A DNA stretch of 64,000 bases. It comes from Chloroflexota bacterium. Lineage in GTDB: Bacteria > Chloroflexota > Dehalococcoidia > Tepidiformales > Tepidiformaceae. Where the stretch lies: positions 1 to 64,000 of the forward strand of contig JACRBT010000017.1 in the NCBI GenBank assembly GCA_016234445.1, in the 5' to 3' direction. Shown in pieces: positions 42,301-50,669 of this stretch. The translations under genes and the position numbers were made by a program. The notes under the pieces are model-generated. The model made no database searches, was not told the origin of the DNA, and was given only the letters and a program-made list of their open reading frames with translations. Positions within the stretch are counted from its first letter, which is position 1, and each line of letters opens with the position of its first letter.

Positions 42301-43268
42301 AGCTTGCGCCAGTGGTGCTCGGTGAGGATGCGGCGGATGGTGCCGGAACGTGAACGCATGACCAGCGACTCGCTGGTGGCGCCGCCGGGGCGGTATTCGA
42401 CGCCCTTCAGGAGGTCGCCGGTAGTGACCCCGGTCGCCGCGAAGAAGACGTCGTCGCCCTTCACCAGGTCGTCGATAGTGAGGACGTCGGTGAGGCTGAG
42501 GCCGTGGTCGGCAGCGTACTTGCGGTCGTCATCATTCCTCGGCCAGAGGCGGCCCTGGAAGTCGCCTTCAACGCACTTGAGCGCGGCCGCCGCGACCACA
42601 CCCTCCGGCGACCCGCCGATGCCCACCATCATGTCGACGCCCGAGCCGGCGACCCCTGCGGAGACGGCAGCCGGAGCGTCGCCGTCGGTGATGAAGCGGA
42701 TCCGCGCCCCGGCGGCGCGGACCTGGTCGGCGATCTCGGTGTTGCGGTCGCGGTCGAGGATGATGACGGTGACCTCTTCGACGCCGATGCTCTTCGCCCG
42801 GGCGACTTGCTGGATGTTCCAGGCGACGGGTGCGGCGAGGTCGATCATGCCCTTCGCTTCGGGGCCGACGGCGATCTTCTCCATGTAGAAGATGTCGTGG
42901 GGGTTGTAGAGCGTCCCCCGGGGCGCGCAGGCGATTACGCTGACGGCGCCGGGGCGGCCCATGGCGGTCAGGCGCGTGCCTTCGAGCGGGTCGACGGCGA
43001 CGTCGACCTGGGGGCCGCGGCCGTTGCCGACGCGTTCGCCGTTGTAGAGCATCGGCGCTTCGTCTTTTTCGCCTTCGCCGATGACGATGATGCCGTCCAT
43101 GTCGACGGTGTCGAGCATGAGCCGCATTGCGTCGACGGCGGCCCCGTCGGCGCCGTTCTTGTCGCCGCGGCCTACCCAGCGCGCCGCCGCGAGGGCCGCC
43201 GCTTCAGTCGTGCGCACCAGCTCCATGGCGATGTTGCGGTCGGGAACCTGTTCGTTTCTCACCGGCAT
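42276..43268 (-). CDS. glpX: Class II fructose-1,6-bisphosphatase
   Basis: A 330-residue enzyme of gluconeogenesis that removes the 1-phosphate of fructose 1,6-bisphosphate. GlpX motifs are GRGDKNGADGAAVDAMR, IGEGEKDEAPMLYNGE and VDVAVDPLEGT, which hold the metal site. FITDGDAPAAV and GIGGSPEGVVAAAALKC follow. The ATG has GGAGAG upstream. Its final codons lie inside the 50-bp tandem array. Confidence 0.95.
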   Translation of the reverse strand: MPVRNEQVPDRNIAMELVRTTEAAALAAARWVGRGDKNGADGAAVDAMRLMLDTVDMDGIIVIGEGEKDEAPMLYNGERVGNGRGPQVDVAVDPLEGTRLTAMGRPGAVSVIACAPRGTLYNPHDIFYMEKIAVGPEAKGMIDLAAPVAWNIQQVARAKSIGVEEVTVIILDRDRNTEIADQVRAAGARIRFITDGDAPAAVSAGVAGSGVDMMVGIGGSPEGVVAAAALKCVEGDFQGRLWPRNDDDRKYAADHGLSLTDVLTIDDLVKGDDVFFAATGVTTGDLLKGVEYRPGGATSESLVMRSRSGTIRRILTEHHWRKLQTLGGMR

Positions 43269-43314
43269 TGGGTACTCTCCAACTCCAGGGGTGTGTGGTG
43301 GCGGATATGCGAGG

Positions 43315-43872
43315 TCAGGGGTTTATCCCCAGCTGTGCGGCGACGGGCTTCAGGGCCTCGGCGACGAAGAGGATGTGCTGGTCGAGTTCGACGCCGAGGT
43401 CGGCTGCGCCCTTGACCAGGTCGTCGCGGTTGACGGCGCGGGCGAACGCCTTGTCCTTCATCTTCTTCCGCACGGAGGCGGGTTCGATGGACGAAAGGGA
43501 CCGGTCCGGCTTCACCAGCGCGCAGGCGATGACGAACCCGGAGAGTTCGTCGCAGGCGTAGACGGCGCGGTCCATCGGCTGGTGGTATTCGAGGCCGAGG
43601 AAGGGGGCGTGGCAGAGGATGGCGTAGCGGATGTCTTCGGGGACGCCGCGCGCTTCGAGGATCTTTGAGCCCTCTTTGGGGTGCAGCTCCTCGGTCGGGT
43701 GGATCTCCCAGTCGAAGTCGTGGAGGAGGCCGGCGATGCCCCACTTTTCGACGTCTTCGTGGAGGAGCTTGGCGTAGGCCTGCATGGAGGCTTCGACAGC
43801 GATGCCGTGCTTGCGCGTGCGCTCTTCCTTCGAAAACTCGACGAGGATGTCCCAGGCCCGATCGCGGTGCAT
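43315..43872 (-). CDS. HD-domain hydrolase
   Basis: A 185-residue HD-superfamily protein. Metal ligands are His in RKHGIAVEA, the HD pair in LLHDFDWE, and a later His in LCHAPFLGLEYHQPMDRAVYACDELSG. Related small HD proteins are phosphohydrolases of nucleotides; this one is close to those often described as HDIG-type. GGAGGGCGG precedes ATG 43872. Confidence 0.85.
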   Translation of the reverse strand: MHRDRAWDILVEFSKEERTRKHGIAVEASMQAYAKLLHEDVEKWGIAGLLHDFDWEIHPTEELHPKEGSKILEARGVPEDIRYAILCHAPFLGLEYHQPMDRAVYACDELSGFVIACALVKPDRSLSSIEPASVRKKMKDKAFARAVNRDDLVKGAADLGVELDQHILFVAEALKPVAAQLGINP

Positions 43873-43934
43873 GGCGCTGCCGCCCTCCGTTTGTGTCGGG
43901 CAAATCCTACCAGAGGAGCGGGCTTGGGGATTGG

Positions 43935-44768
43935 CTAAAGCGGCCGGCCGGTGAGGAAGGTCAGACCTTTCGCAAGGACCTCGCCGGCGAAGACCGCGCC
44001 CATGCAGATGTAGAGCAGCCCGGTGGCGCTCTGCATGGCCTGGAGCTTCGTCGTCCGCAGGGAAAGCACGGCGAGGATCATCGGGAAGACGAGGCCGACG
44101 CCGAGGCGCAGGTAGAGCGCCGGGTTCGCGGCGAGCGAGACGTCGACGGGGTTCGCGGGTTTCGGGACTTCGCCGACGGGGACCGCCAGGTTCAGCGCCA
44201 CCACCACCCCCTGGAAGGCGATCGCCCCGATCAGCAGCCAGGCGAGGTCGCGCAGGGGCCATGACGGCAGCGAGCCTTCGGTGAGGTACCAGTGGCCCCA
44301 GACCATCGACACCGAGACCGCGCCCATCGCCAGCGTCCCGGCCACCAGCGCCAGCAGCGAGCCCGGGTAGGCCCAGACCGGGGGCGCGAGCATGGCCGCC
44401 AGCAGCGCGACGGTGACGGCGCCGGCGATGGCGCCGGTGATGCCCGCGAGGCGGCCGACGGGGTCCCATCCCATGAACACGGAGAACATGTAGACGACGC
44501 TTGCGCCGAGGACGACCAGGAGGCCGCGCTTTGCGGGGTCGAACCAGTCGGGGTCGATGCGATAGCCGTCGACGTCGGCGCCGATGCTGATGCCGGCGGC
44601 GGTCCACCACGCGAGGCCGGTGGCGACGGCGGCGCTGAGGGCCATGGTCATCACAAAGCCGCGGGTGACGCCGCCGCGGAGGTCGCTGCCGAGGGTGACC
44701 CAGAGGCTGCCGATGGCCATTTCGGCGAGGATGAGGAGGAGGGTGTAGGGGAGCGCCTCGACGTTCAC
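43935..44768 (-). CDS. Polytopic membrane protein, unknown function
   Basis: A 277-residue protein with about eight hydrophobic helices (for example LLLILAEMAIGSLWVTLG, GLLVVLGASVVYMFSVF, LLIGAIAFQGVVVALNL). No family is recognised. It somewhat resembles subunits of respiratory membrane complexes, but no heme or metal ligands are obvious. GTG 44768 has no ribosome site; TACACT lies seven bases upstream, so it is likely leaderless. Confidence 0.7.
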   Translation of the reverse strand: MNVEALPYTLLLILAEMAIGSLWVTLGSDLRGGVTRGFVMTMALSAAVATGLAWWTAAGISIGADVDGYRIDPDWFDPAKRGLLVVLGASVVYMFSVFMGWDPVGRLAGITGAIAGAVTVALLAAMLAPPVWAYPGSLLALVAGTLAMGAVSVSMVWGHWYLTEGSLPSWPLRDLAWLLIGAIAFQGVVVALNLAVPVGEVPKPANPVDVSLAANPALYLRLGVGLVFPMILAVLSLRTTKLQAMQSATGLLYICMGAVFAGEVLAKGLTFLTGRPL

Positions 44769-44801
44769 AGGATCGAGTGTAGGGCGGGGGCGGGGTAGGG
44801 G

Positions 44802-44996
44802 TTAGGGGGCTCCGCCGGTGCGCCGGCTGCGCCCTGGCTCTCGTACGGGGCGGTCGAGGAAACCCATTGCGTCGGCGAAACTCATGATGGAGAGATACGC
44901 CTGGAACTTCTCTTCCATGGTCATGCGCGCAAGTTCAGCGCGCTTCACCCGCGCGACGCTTTCCCAGTCCGGCAGCTTCGGGCTGGCGGTTTCCAT
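44802..44996 (-). CDS. Small hypothetical protein, paralogue of next
   Basis: A 64-residue soluble protein: KRAELARMTMEEKFQAYLSIMSFADAMGF is a helical core. The neighbouring gene at 45055-45327 shares the pattern (a start helix, then (M)-x-EKF-x-x-x, then a hydrophobic helix ending in MG/GM). TAGGAT lies six bases before the ATG and no ribosome site is present. Function unknown. Confidence 0.6.
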   Translation of the reverse strand: METASPKLPDWESVARVKRAELARMTMEEKFQAYLSIMSFADAMGFLDRPVREPGRSRRTGGAP

Positions 44997-45054
44997 GATC
45001 CCATCCTACCGGAGTGGCGAGAGCACAGACCGGAGAGGCGCCGTCCGAGCTGCC

Positions 45055-45327
45055 TCAGCGGTAGGGCTTAGGAGCTGGCGGTGGCTGCCCGGCTCGCGGC
45101 GTTCCCGCTGCGGCCTTCAGTCGGAGCCACCGCGCTCGCGTTTCGGTGATGGTGTTCGGGCTCGGCCTGACCATGCCCCAGGAGTGGCCCCACGCCATCA
45201 GTTCCCCCGTTTGGCGGAACTTCTCGTCCATGGGCAACGCCTGGATGCCGCGGCGAGTAACGGCGTTGACGAGCGCCCAGCGTTCGTCCCAACTCTTCGT
45301 CTCAGCCTTCACCATGCGCGTTTCCAT
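45055..45327 (-). CDS. Small hypothetical protein, paralogue of previous
   Basis: A 90-residue protein: RWALVNAVTRRGIQALPMDEKFRQTGELMAWGHSWGM resembles the core of the neighbouring 64-residue protein, followed by a Pro-rich tail. TAGAAT lies six bases before the ATG with no ribosome site. The two probably arose by duplication. Function unknown; similar small proteins are often near toxin-antitoxin-like loci, but nothing proves that here. Confidence 0.6.
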   Translation of the reverse strand: METRMVKAETKSWDERWALVNAVTRRGIQALPMDEKFRQTGELMAWGHSWGMVRPSPNTITETRARWLRLKAAAGTPRAGQPPPAPKPYR

Positions 45328-45371
45328 ATGCGGATTCTATCAGATCCGTTATCGATGCGCCTGCCGCAGGC

Positions 45372-46943
45372 TCAGTTCACCTGCTTGGTCTTGCCTTCCC
45401 AGTAGGGCGCCCGGAGTTCGGTCTTGAGGATCTTGCCGGGCCCGGACTTGGGCAGCGCCGCCTGGCGGATGACCACCGCCTTTGGGCACTTGTAGTGGGC
45501 GATGAGCCCCTTGCAGTGGTCGATGATCTCCTGTTCGCCGACGGTGACGCCTTCGCGGGGGACGACCACCGCGAGCACGGCCTCGCCCCACTTTTCGTCC
45601 GGGATGCCGATGACGGCCGCTTCGAGCACCGCGGGGTGTTCGTAGAGGGCGTTCTCCACCTCGGTGGAGTAGATGTTCTCGCCGCCGGAAATGATCATGT
45701 CCTTCGCCCGGTCGACGATGTAGACGAAGTTCTCCTCGTCCAGCATCGCCACGTCGCCGGTGTGCATGTAGCCGCCGCGGAGCGCCTCTTCGGTCTCCTT
45801 CGGGCGCTTCCAGTAGCCGGCCATCACGTTCGGGCCGCGGGCGATGATCTCGCCGACTTCTCCGGGCTTCACGTCGCGTCCGGTTTCCTGGTCGACGACG
45901 CGGACCTCGACGCCGGTGACCTCACGGCCGCAACTCCCGAGGCGCCGTGTGTCCTTCGGGTTGTCGCTGTCGAAGTTCTGCCATTCCGGCCGCATCATCG
46001 TCAGGAGGGGCGCGGTCTCGGTCATCCCGTAGGCCTGGCAGAACTTCGGGCCGAAAGCGCGGACGGCGGCGCGGAGGCGGTCGACCGGCATCGGCGAGGC
46101 GCCAAAGAGGACCATCTCGACGCTGCTGGTGTCGAAGTCCGTCGCGCCGGGGAAGTTCACGACGGCGTTGATCATGGTCGGGACGAGGATGGTCTTGGTG
46201 ACCCGGTTGTCCTGGAGGTTCTGGAGGGTGCCCTGGGGCGTGAAGACGCCGACGAAGGTGTGGGTGCCGCCCATCATGGTCACGGCGTAGCAGGCCCAGG
46301 CGTCGGCGAGGTGGAACATGGGCGCGGCGTGCATCCAGGTGTCCTTCTCGCTGAAGCCCATCATGAGGATGGCGTGCTGGGCGTTGGAAACGATGTTGCG
46401 CTGGGTGAGCATGACGCCTTTGGGCAGCCCGGTGGTGCCGCCGGTGTAACAGAGGTTGATCATCTCATCCTCGGCCCAGTCGCGGACCGAGTGGTCGAGC
46501 GGTTTGTTCGTGCGGATGAGGCCCTCGTAGTCGGGGAGGCCCTGGGCGAGGTCACCTTCGAGGAGGATGACGTGCTTGAGGCCGGGCGTGCCGGCCTTCA
46601 TCTGGTCGTAGAGGGGCAGGTATTCGGGGCCGAGGATGAGTGCCTTGATAGCGCCGTCGTTGATGATGAACTCGAGTTCCTTGGCCGAAAGGCGGAAGTT
46701 CAGCGGCGCCAGGGGCATTCCGGCGATGTCGGCGACGAAGTAGGTCTCCAGGTAGCGGTGGGAGTTATTGGCGAGGATGGCGATGTGCTCGCCGGGCTTC
46801 AGGCCCAGGCCCAGCAACCCGGAGGCGAGGCGATGGACGCGTTCCGAGACCTGGCGGTAGGTGTAGCGGGCGTCGCCGTCGATCGTGGCGGCCTTGTCTC
46901 CGTGGAGCTTGACGGCGTGGCTGAGGATGTCGCGCAGGAGCAT
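45372..46943 (-). CDS. Long-chain fatty-acid--CoA ligase (AMP-binding)
   Basis: A 523-residue adenylate-forming enzyme. The ATP loop is YTGGTTGLPKGVMLTQ, GMTETAPLLTMMRPE follows, then YMHTGDVAMLDEE and the C-terminal lysine region KCPKAVVIRQAALPKSGPGKILK. It activates a carboxylic acid to its acyl-CoA; chain length is not decided by the sequence. GGAGGCC precedes ATG 46943. It runs beside the NifS-like and aldehyde dehydrogenase genes. Confidence 0.93.
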   Translation of the reverse strand: MLLRDILSHAVKLHGDKAATIDGDARYTYRQVSERVHRLASGLLGLGLKPGEHIAILANNSHRYLETYFVADIAGMPLAPLNFRLSAKELEFIINDGAIKALILGPEYLPLYDQMKAGTPGLKHVILLEGDLAQGLPDYEGLIRTNKPLDHSVRDWAEDEMINLCYTGGTTGLPKGVMLTQRNIVSNAQHAILMMGFSEKDTWMHAAPMFHLADAWACYAVTMMGGTHTFVGVFTPQGTLQNLQDNRVTKTILVPTMINAVVNFPGATDFDTSSVEMVLFGASPMPVDRLRAAVRAFGPKFCQAYGMTETAPLLTMMRPEWQNFDSDNPKDTRRLGSCGREVTGVEVRVVDQETGRDVKPGEVGEIIARGPNVMAGYWKRPKETEEALRGGYMHTGDVAMLDEENFVYIVDRAKDMIISGGENIYSTEVENALYEHPAVLEAAVIGIPDEKWGEAVLAVVVPREGVTVGEQEIIDHCKGLIAHYKCPKAVVIRQAALPKSGPGKILKTELRAPYWEGKTKQVN

Positions 46944-46984
46944 GGCTGGCCTCCGGGAGGGCGTGAGTGCAGCACATGATAGCG

Positions 46985-47016
46985 CGGGAGGAGGGAGGAG
47001 GGAGGAGGGAGGAGGG
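46985..47016 (+). repeat. GGGAGGA polypurine repeat
   Basis: About four to five copies of GGGAGGA lie between the ligase start and the end of the desulfurase gene. It could form a G-quadruplex on the plus strand. Confidence 0.8.
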
Positions 47017-47024
47017 AGCGGCCG

Positions 47025-48182
47025 CTACGCTCGTATCGCCGCGACCTCGGCGGGGAGGACGTCGAGGACTGCCTGGATGTCGGCGTCCGTCGTGGAGTCG
47101 CCGAGGCTGAAGCGGACACTGGCGACGGCGCGCCGGATGGGCACTCCCATCGCCATCAACACGTGCGAGGGTTCCCAGGTCGAATTCGAGCAGGCGCTCC
47201 CGGAGCTGGTGGCGATCCCGCGGCGGTCGAGCGCGGCGACGAGGGTTTCGCTTTCGAGCCCGCCGAAGGAGACGTTGAGGTTGTTGGGGAGACAGTTCTC
47301 CTGGCAGCCGTTGGGGGAAGCGTCGGGCACGGCCGCGAGGATGCCCTCGCGGAGCCGTTCGCGGAGGGCGCGCACACGGGCCGCCCGCGCGGCGACGCCG
47401 GTCGAGGCGATCTCCAGGGCCACCCCGGTCGCGACGATCCCGGCGACGTTCTCGGTCCCGGCGCGCTTCTGCATCTCCTGGCCGCCGCCGGCGAGGAGGG
47501 GACGGAACGGCGTCGCCCGCCGGAGGTAGAGGATGCCGCTGCCCTTCGGCCCCCCGAACTTATGGGACGAGAGGCTGAGGGCGTCGACGCCGAGCGCGGC
47601 CATGTCGAGGTCGAGCCAGCCCGGCGCCTGGACGGCGTCGGTGTGGAGCAGCACCCGGTGGGAGCGTTCGCGGGCGTAGTCGCGGACGGCGTGGGCGATC
47701 TCGGCGATCGGCTGGATGGTGCCGACTTCGTTGTTCGCGAGCATCACCGAGGCCAGCACGGTGTCGGGCCGGAGCGCGGCGGCGAACTCTTCGACCGAGA
47801 CGCGGCCGTGGGGGTCGCAGCCGAGGTAGGTGACTTCGAAGCCGAGCTCTTCCAGGTGCTGGGCCGTGTGGATGCCGGCGTGGTGTTCGATGGCGGTGGT
47901 GATGACGTGGGCGCCGGCGCCGGCCCGCCGCATCGCGTAGGCAATCCCGCAAAGGGCCGAATTGATGGATTCGGTGCCGCCGCTGGTGAAGAGGATCTCC
48001 GAGGGCCGGGCGCCGAGGCAGGCCGCGACCTTCTGGCGGGCGCCATCGACCGCCGCCTGTGCCTCGCGGCCGATCGCGTAGAGCCCGCTGGGGTTGCCGA
48101 AGCGGTCGCCGAGGTAGGGCAGCATCGCTTCCCGGGCAGCCGGGTGGAGCGGCGTCGTCGCGGCGTGGTCCAAGTACACCAT
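47025..48182 (-). CDS. Cysteine desulfurase (NifS/IscS family)
   Basis: A 385-residue PLP enzyme that takes sulfur from cysteine for Fe-S clusters or tRNA thiolation. MVYLDHAATTPLHP is the start, the PLP lysine is in SLSSHKFGGPKGSG, and the catalytic Cys loop is ATSSGSACSNSTWEPSHVL. The TEHHAG-like segment is AIEHHAGIHTAQHLE. TACGAT lies six bases before the ATG with no ribosome site, so it is probably leaderless. No iscU or thiI is adjacent. Confidence 0.94.
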   Translation of the reverse strand: MVYLDHAATTPLHPAAREAMLPYLGDRFGNPSGLYAIGREAQAAVDGARQKVAACLGARPSEILFTSGGTESINSALCGIAYAMRRAGAGAHVITTAIEHHAGIHTAQHLEELGFEVTYLGCDPHGRVSVEEFAAALRPDTVLASVMLANNEVGTIQPIAEIAHAVRDYARERSHRVLLHTDAVQAPGWLDLDMAALGVDALSLSSHKFGGPKGSGILYLRRATPFRPLLAGGGQEMQKRAGTENVAGIVATGVALEIASTGVAARAARVRALRERLREGILAAVPDASPNGCQENCLPNNLNVSFGGLESETLVAALDRRGIATSSGSACSNSTWEPSHVLMAMGVPIRRAVASVRFSLGDSTTDADIQAVLDVLPAEVAAIRA

Positions 48183-48282
48183 GCGGGGATCGTACCAGAC
48201 GGCTCCGGGCGGGGTATGCTTGCGGGCTACAGGCGGCGCCGAAGCGTTGTGCTGGCGCCAGCATTTCCCAAGGAGCACCACC

Positions 48283-49767
48283 ATGACTTCCGTTGTCGAC
48301 CGCCCGAAGACCCGCGCCTACCAGCAGTTCATCGACGGCCGCTGGGCTGACGCCGCCTCCGGTGAGACGTTCAGCCGGACCAGCCCGTTCGACGGCAGCG
48401 TCGTCGCGACGTATCCCAACAGCGGCATCGAAGACGCCCAGCGCGCGATCCAGGTTGCCCGCCGCGTCTTCGACGATGGGACCTGGGCGACCTCGCCCGC
48501 GGTCGACCGGGCCGCCATCCTCCGCAAGGCGTCCGACCTTCTGGTCGCGAACGCAGACGAACTGGCGGATTCGCTCACGGCCGAAGTGGGGAAGCCCCGG
48601 GCAATGGCGATGGGCGAAGTGATGGCGACGGCGGATGTCTACCAGCTCTTCGCCGCGAAGGCCCTGGACCTGAAGGGCGAGTCCATGACCCAGCAGATCC
48701 CGGACGCGGTGGGGCTGGTCATCCACGAACCGGTAGGGGTGGTCGGCATCATCACGCCGTGGAACTTCCCGCTGCTGCTGCTTTCGTGGAAGGTGGGGCC
48801 GGCCATCGCCGCGGGCTGCACGATGGTGGCGAAGCCGTCTCACTACACCCCGGGCAGCACCCTCATCCTCGCGCGCATCCTCGCCGAAGCGGGGCTCCCG
48901 GACGGCGTCTTCAACGTAGTCACGAGCGAAACCGACAACGGCGCGCTCGTCGGCCAGCACCTCGCCTCGTCGGAACTGGTCGACAAGATCGCCTTCACGG
49001 GGTCGACGGCGAGCGGGAAGGCGGTGATGCGGGCGGCGGCGAACAACGTCAAGAAGATCTCGCTCGAACTTGGCGGGAAGTCGCCCAACATCGTCTTCCC
49101 GGACGCGCAGATCGACGCGGCGGTGGCGGGCGCCTTCTTCGGCATCTACCTGAACAGCGGCCAGGTCTGCCAGGCCGGCAGCCGCCTGCTCGTCAGCAAC
49201 CGGGTGAAGGACGAATTCGTCACCAAGCTCGCGGGGATGAGTTCGATGCTGAAGATGGGCAACCCGATGGACCCGGAGACGACGATGGGGCCGGTGATCA
49301 ACGAGTCGCAGCTGAAGAAGATCGAAGGGTACCTGGACCGCGGCAAGCAGGAGGCGAAGCTCCTCACCGGCGGCAGCCGCGCGACCGAGGGCGACCTGGC
49401 GAAGGGCCTCTTCGTCCAGCCCACGATCTTCGACAACGTCACCAACACGACGACCATCGCCCGCGAGGAGATCTTCGGGCCGGTGCTCTCGGTGCTTTCC
49501 TTCGACGACGTGGACGACGTCATCCGGACGGCGAACGACACCATGTACGGCCTCGCGGCGGCGGTCTGGACGAAGGACATCAACGTTGCCCTGAAGGTGG
49601 CGAAGGGCCTCCGGGCGGGGACGGTCTGGGTGAACGCGTACCACGGGACGGGGCTCTACAACATGCCCTACGGCGGCTACAAGCAGAGCGGTCTCGGGCG
49701 CGAACTCGGCTCCTCGGGGCTGGAGGAGTTCATGGAGACGAAGGCGATCCAGATCAAGCTGGGGTAG
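48283..49767 (+). CDS. Aldehyde dehydrogenase
   Basis: A 494-residue NAD(P)-dependent enzyme. TPWNFPLLLLSWKVGPAI, FTGSTASGKAVM, the general-base Glu in LELGGKSPN (about 262) and the catalytic Cys in NSGQVCQAGSR (about 295) are all present, as is EEIFGPVLSV. The closest look is to betaine/2-hydroxymuconic aldehyde dehydrogenases; the substrate is unknown. ATG 48283 has AAGGAG upstream. TATGCT near 48214 may be the -10 box. Confidence 0.93.
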   Translation: MTSVVDRPKTRAYQQFIDGRWADAASGETFSRTSPFDGSVVATYPNSGIEDAQRAIQVARRVFDDGTWATSPAVDRAAILRKASDLLVANADELADSLTAEVGKPRAMAMGEVMATADVYQLFAAKALDLKGESMTQQIPDAVGLVIHEPVGVVGIITPWNFPLLLLSWKVGPAIAAGCTMVAKPSHYTPGSTLILARILAEAGLPDGVFNVVTSETDNGALVGQHLASSELVDKIAFTGSTASGKAVMRAAANNVKKISLELGGKSPNIVFPDAQIDAAVAGAFFGIYLNSGQVCQAGSRLLVSNRVKDEFVTKLAGMSSMLKMGNPMDPETTMGPVINESQLKKIEGYLDRGKQEAKLLTGGSRATEGDLAKGLFVQPTIFDNVTNTTTIAREEIFGPVLSVLSFDDVDDVIRTANDTMYGLAAAVWTKDINVALKVAKGLRAGTVWVNAYHGTGLYNMPYGGYKQSGLGRELGSSGLEEFMETKAIQIKLG

Positions 49768-49845
49768 CTGTTAGCTATTAGCTGTTAGCTGTTAGCTGTT
49801 AGTGGTCGGCTGTCGGCTGTCGGCTGTCGGCTGTCGGCTGTCGGT
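49768..49845 (+). repeat. Heptanucleotide microsatellites
   Basis: TTAGCTG/TTAGCTA units (about five) run directly into TCGGCTG units (about five). Two different 7-bp repeats lie side by side behind the aldehyde dehydrogenase. Repeats of this kind may vary in number by slippage. Confidence 0.85.
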
Positions 49846-49882
49846 GCCGCGAGGGAGGAGGAGCGGCGTCACTTCGTGGCGG

Positions 49883-50101
49883 TTAGCGGAGCTGCCAGAA
49901 GGGGCCGGTGAGGCCGAGTTCGGCGAACATGGCTTCTGTCTCGTCGACTGTCTTCCGGCGCCAGTCGCGGGGGCGCCGGTCAGGACCGTAGACCGCTTTC
50001 GCCAGTCCCCAGCATTGCTCCAGCGAGAGGACGGCACCGGGTTCCATGCGCCAGTCGTCCAGCCACTTTGCGAGATGTTCTTCCGACCGGAAGATGAGCA
50101 T
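49883..50101 (-). CDS. C-terminal part of MerB-like protein, downstream of in-frame TGA
   Basis: A 72-codon stretch starting MLIFRSEEHLAKWLDDW and going on to GAVLSLEQCWGLAKAV. It matches the C-terminal third of MerB (HVHFFAS..AEDW..SVHEAFGLG in the R831b enzyme, from memory) and is in the same frame as the upstream part, separated only by TGA, AAG and ACC. It could be translated separately from ATG 50101, but no ribosome site precedes that ATG. It is more likely the end of one 228-residue protein made by reading TGA as selenocysteine, or the tail of a gene broken by a recent nonsense mutation. Confidence 0.65.
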   Translation of the reverse strand: MLIFRSEEHLAKWLDDWRMEPGAVLSLEQCWGLAKAVYGPDRRPRDWRRKTVDETEAMFAELGLTGPFWQLR

Positions 50102-50110
50102 GGTCTTTCA
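50079..50110 (-). other. Candidate selenocysteine UGA with bSECIS stem-loop
   Basis: On the minus strand TGA (50110-50108) is followed after 13 bases by TCTTCC-GGTC-GGAAGA, a 6-bp stem with a GGUC tetraloop (50094-50079). The loop begins 19 bases after the TGA. Bacterial SECIS elements lie immediately 3' of the UGA with a small apical loop holding a G (GGUC in E. coli fdhF). The TGA aligns with MerB Cys159. Confidence 0.55.
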
Positions 50111-50569
50111 GTTGAAGACGATGTCGCGCCACCACTGGGCCGCGGGGATCGCGAAGTGGACGATGCCCTGCGCCGGCTGGAGCGCCCCGTCGCGGACCGC
50201 CAGCGGCATCGCCGTGCCACAATCGCCACAGGACGCGCGGATATTGGCGTCCCGGCCCAGCATCGCGGGGATGCCCATCACATCCCAGATGCAGTTCCCG
50301 TAGTACTCCTGCCCGTCGACTTCGGCGACAAAGGCGGTGGGCACGGCGGAGAACGGGTTCGCCATCAGGACTTCGCCGCTGTCCCGCTGAAGGACGAGCA
50401 TGCGCGCATCAGCGAGGCGACGGAATGACGCTTCGACCTCGGCCGGGGTGGCCGACACGGCGGCGGCGGTCTCGGCGATGGAGGGTGGGAGGCCGAGCTT
50501 GATGGCCTGGTCATAGACGTAACGGCGCACGTCCTGGTCGAGGGTCGTCGTCGCCGGGTCGGTACTCAC
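50108..50569 (-). CDS. MerB-like organomercurial lyase family protein, N-terminal part up to TGA
   Basis: The 153 codons before an in-frame TGA. An N-terminal winged-helix-like region (AETAAAVSATPAEVEASFRRL) is followed by the MerB core: YYGNCIWDVMGIPAMLGRDA, with C93 and D96 spaced like catalytic Cys96 and Asp99, and ASCGDCG. Family members cut carbon-mercury bonds or are of unknown role. The third catalytic residue, Cys159 of MerB, would fall at the TGA itself. GTG 50569 follows GGAGGATCG. The preserved core argues against an old pseudogene. No mer operon is nearby. Confidence 0.78.
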   Translation of the reverse strand: MSTDPATTTLDQDVRRYVYDQAIKLGLPPSIAETAAAVSATPAEVEASFRRLADARMLVLQRDSGEVLMANPFSAVPTAFVAEVDGQEYYGNCIWDVMGIPAMLGRDANIRASCGDCGTAMPLAVRDGALQPAQGIVHFAIPAAQWWRDIVFN

Positions 50570-50669
50570 CTACGATCCTCCGCTGCTGCCGTGGCGGCGC
50601 TCGGGCGCCGTCGCGTGACCGGCGTCATTGTGGCGCCGTGGGCGTGGGGGTAGCATCGCGCGGGACGTT

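Noticed and set aside
41925-42353. 142-codon frame through the 50-bp array; possible CRISPR
   Set aside because: Units are contiguous with no variable spacers, so not CRISPR; 50 is not a multiple of three, so the peptide does not repeat in frame.
50108-50110. Treating the MerB-like TGA as a plain sequencing error
   Set aside because: Cannot be excluded, but the position exactly at the catalytic Cys and the hairpin at SECIS distance make coincidence less likely; kept as a finding.
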